Source of the DNA: Caldilineae bacterium
GTDB taxonomy: Bacteria > Chloroflexota > Anaerolineae > J102
Direction: 5' to 3'
NCBI GenBank assembly: GCA_003694905.1
Contig: RFJM01000039.1
Span: 1 to 6,475 of the forward strand
Length of the DNA stretch: 6,475 bases
Numbering within the stretch: the first letter of the stretch is position 1; the number at the start of each line of letters is the position of its first letter. The translations under genes and the position numbers were made by a program. Positions 5,357 through 6,475 of the stretch are shown here, piece after piece. The notes beneath the pieces are model-generated. The model searched no databases. It saw nothing but the letters and a program-made list of their open reading frames with translations, and was not told the origin of the DNA.

Positions 5357-6475
5357 TTATTCGGAAGCCAATGCTGCCGTCAGACTCGTTCGCAATGCTT
5401 CAGATGCATGCAATTCCGCGTCCAGAGCCCCAAGCTCGAGCGCATTCCTCTCCACCGCCTCTGCCACCGCCGTCCGCTCCAGGCGAAGCGCGGTCAACCG
5501 CGCCTCCTGTCCGGCCTTGATAGATTTCGCCAGCTCAATCCGGGCTTCATCGGCCCGCTTCATCATGGCGTTATAAGCCCTGGCCGCGCGAGCCTCGTTG
5601 GTGTTTCCGCGAGCCTCGGGGGCGGTGCGATAGCGCTCGAACTCATGTCCCAGCCTGCACAACAGGGCGATGTTGCCCACATCTTGCAGATAGGCCGCGT
5701 TGGAGGCGTAGGCCAGAATGCAGTGATTGCCCTGATTGAATGAGGTGCTGTTGACAAACCCCGCACTCATTAGCGAGGCGAAGACCCGCCCAAAGGTCTC
5801 CTTAAACACATTGCCCGCCGCTCGCACTCGTAAGCCAACGACAAGCGCGTCGGCCAGCACCCGATCACTTTGAGGAATGACCACTTCCAGTTGGTTGTTG
5901 TGGAAGCCAACGTCGTCCAGTGAAAAGATGGATACGCTCGTTGCCGCCAGCTCTTTTTCCGCGCGCATCAGATTGAAAAGCACCTGATTGTTGCTGAACA
6001 GCACCGCGCCATCGAGGGTGACGCCTCTGAGATCGCCGCGAACAGGTCTGACGCTCAAAGGCGTCTCGGCCGTCTCGCTCGCGCGCGTGGCGGTCGCGGC
6101 CATCTTCGCGAACCCGGCGAACTGGCCGATCAGCTCATCGGCCACACCCAGATTGAGAATGAAAACCGCGCCCATATACGCCGAGGGAGCCGTGGCCTCT
6201 GAGGCATTCGCTTCGTTCGAGGCGGCAAGCGGTAGCGCCCCCTGGCTGGTAAGCTGATTGTCGGTGATGACCATGTTGCCCACGCCACGAATGAGCAGGG
6301 CGGGACCGCGGGGCGTGATGATGGTGTTGTCGTGGACCTTCACGGCCGGATAGCCGTCGGACATGGTGAACGACTTCTCGCGGGTGGCCGCGACCTGCAA
6401 TGGATTCAGAGAGGCGTTGTGGATGATCACGCCGCCCTGTCGGCCTGCGGCTTGCGGTCCAATCTGGGGCACTCC
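5357..6475 (-). CDS. C-terminal part of a probable right-handed beta-helix protein with a coiled-coil tail (partial)
   Basis: The frame is open to the right edge of the window. A GTG codon at 6472 is the first possible start, but only three bases precede it and the protein is probably longer. Numbering from that GTG (371 residues), the first two thirds contain irregular beta-helix-like rungs with Asn-rich turns: VHDNTIITPRG (46-56), MVITDNQLTSQG (67-78), LFSNNQVLFN (158-167), VGFHNNQLEVV (188-198), GNVFKET (220-226) and FNQGNHC (245-251). From about 285 to 366 the sequence is Ala/Glu/Arg/Leu-rich and helical, a likely coiled coil, ending at TAA 5357-5359. Such repeats occur in surface, polysaccharide-binding and tail-spike-like proteins, but no catalytic motif is visible and I cannot name the family. 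It is convergent with the FHA-LysM gene. Confidence 0.75.
   Translation of the reverse strand, partial: GVPQIGPQAAGRQGGVIIHNASLNPLQVAATREKSFTMSDGYPAVKVHDNTIITPRGPALLIRGVGNMVITDNQLTSQGALPLAASNEANASEATAPSAYMGAVFILNLGVADELIGQFAGFAKMAATATRASETAETPLSVRPVRGDLRGVTLDGAVLFSNNQVLFNLMRAEKELAATSVSIFSLDDVGFHNNQLEVVIPQSDRVLADALVVGLRVRAAGNVFKETFGRVFASLMSAGFVNSTSFNQGNHCILAYASNAAYLQDVGNIALLCRLGHEFERYRTAPEARGNTNEARAARAYNAMMKRADEARIELAKSIKAGQEARLTALRLERTAVAEAVERNALELGALDAELHASEALRTSLTAALASE

Noticed and set aside
5021..5576. Several short open frames on both strands in the convergent spacer, some overlapping the beta-helix gene
   Set aside because: They have no ribosome binding site, no recognisable domain and random-looking composition.

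Overview
The window is GC-rich bacterial chromosome with no rRNA, tRNA, CRISPR array or recognisable mobile element. No taxonomic marker is decisive. My best guess, an inference, is a Chloroflexota-type bacterium (Anaerolineae/Caldilineae-like). It rests on a single-pass protein with Pro/Thr/Ser-rich linkers between extracellular LysM domains that share a Cys...GW-x-(W/Y)-I-x-VQ-x-GDTL...ANC pattern, on an APC permease fused to two universal-stress domains, and on frequent starts without a Shine-Dalgarno sequence.

Layout from left to right. Positions 1-52 hold a terminator-like hairpin behind a minus-strand gene for a small two-helix DUF4282 membrane protein (53-403), which has a strong ribosome binding site and a good promoter. 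A divergent control region (404-651) also carries an extended -10 promoter, a tandem TGCGAAA motif and a leader hairpin for the plus-strand genes. These are an APC-superfamily amino-acid permease with two C-terminal USP domains (652-3024) and, one base later, a TsaC/YrdC/Sua5-type threonylcarbamoyl-AMP synthase (3026-3667). The two are very probably co-transcribed.

A 203-base gap (3668-3870) holds a consensus -35 box and a leader with three mutually exclusive pairings. It precedes a gene for an FHA domain, a transmembrane helix and two LysM domains (3871-4896). This looks like a trans-envelope protein with a degenerate phosphopeptide-type domain inside the cell and glycan-binding modules outside. 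About 460 bases without a gene (4897-5356) separate it from a convergent minus-strand ORF (5357-6475) that runs off the right edge. That ORF encodes the C-terminal part of a probable right-handed beta-helix protein ending in a long charged helical, probably coiled-coil, tail.

Functional picture: the permease and tsaC share amino-acid and ATP themes (uptake with nucleotide-sensing USP domains, and threonine plus ATP use for the tRNA t6A modification), but a functional link is only inferred. The FHA-LysM protein and the beta-helix protein are surface or envelope candidates. I see no convincing complete new multi-gene system. The most unusual items are the three-way alternating leader at 3761-3814, the FHA-TM-LysM2 architecture with a degenerate FHA signature, and the partial beta-helix/coiled-coil protein.
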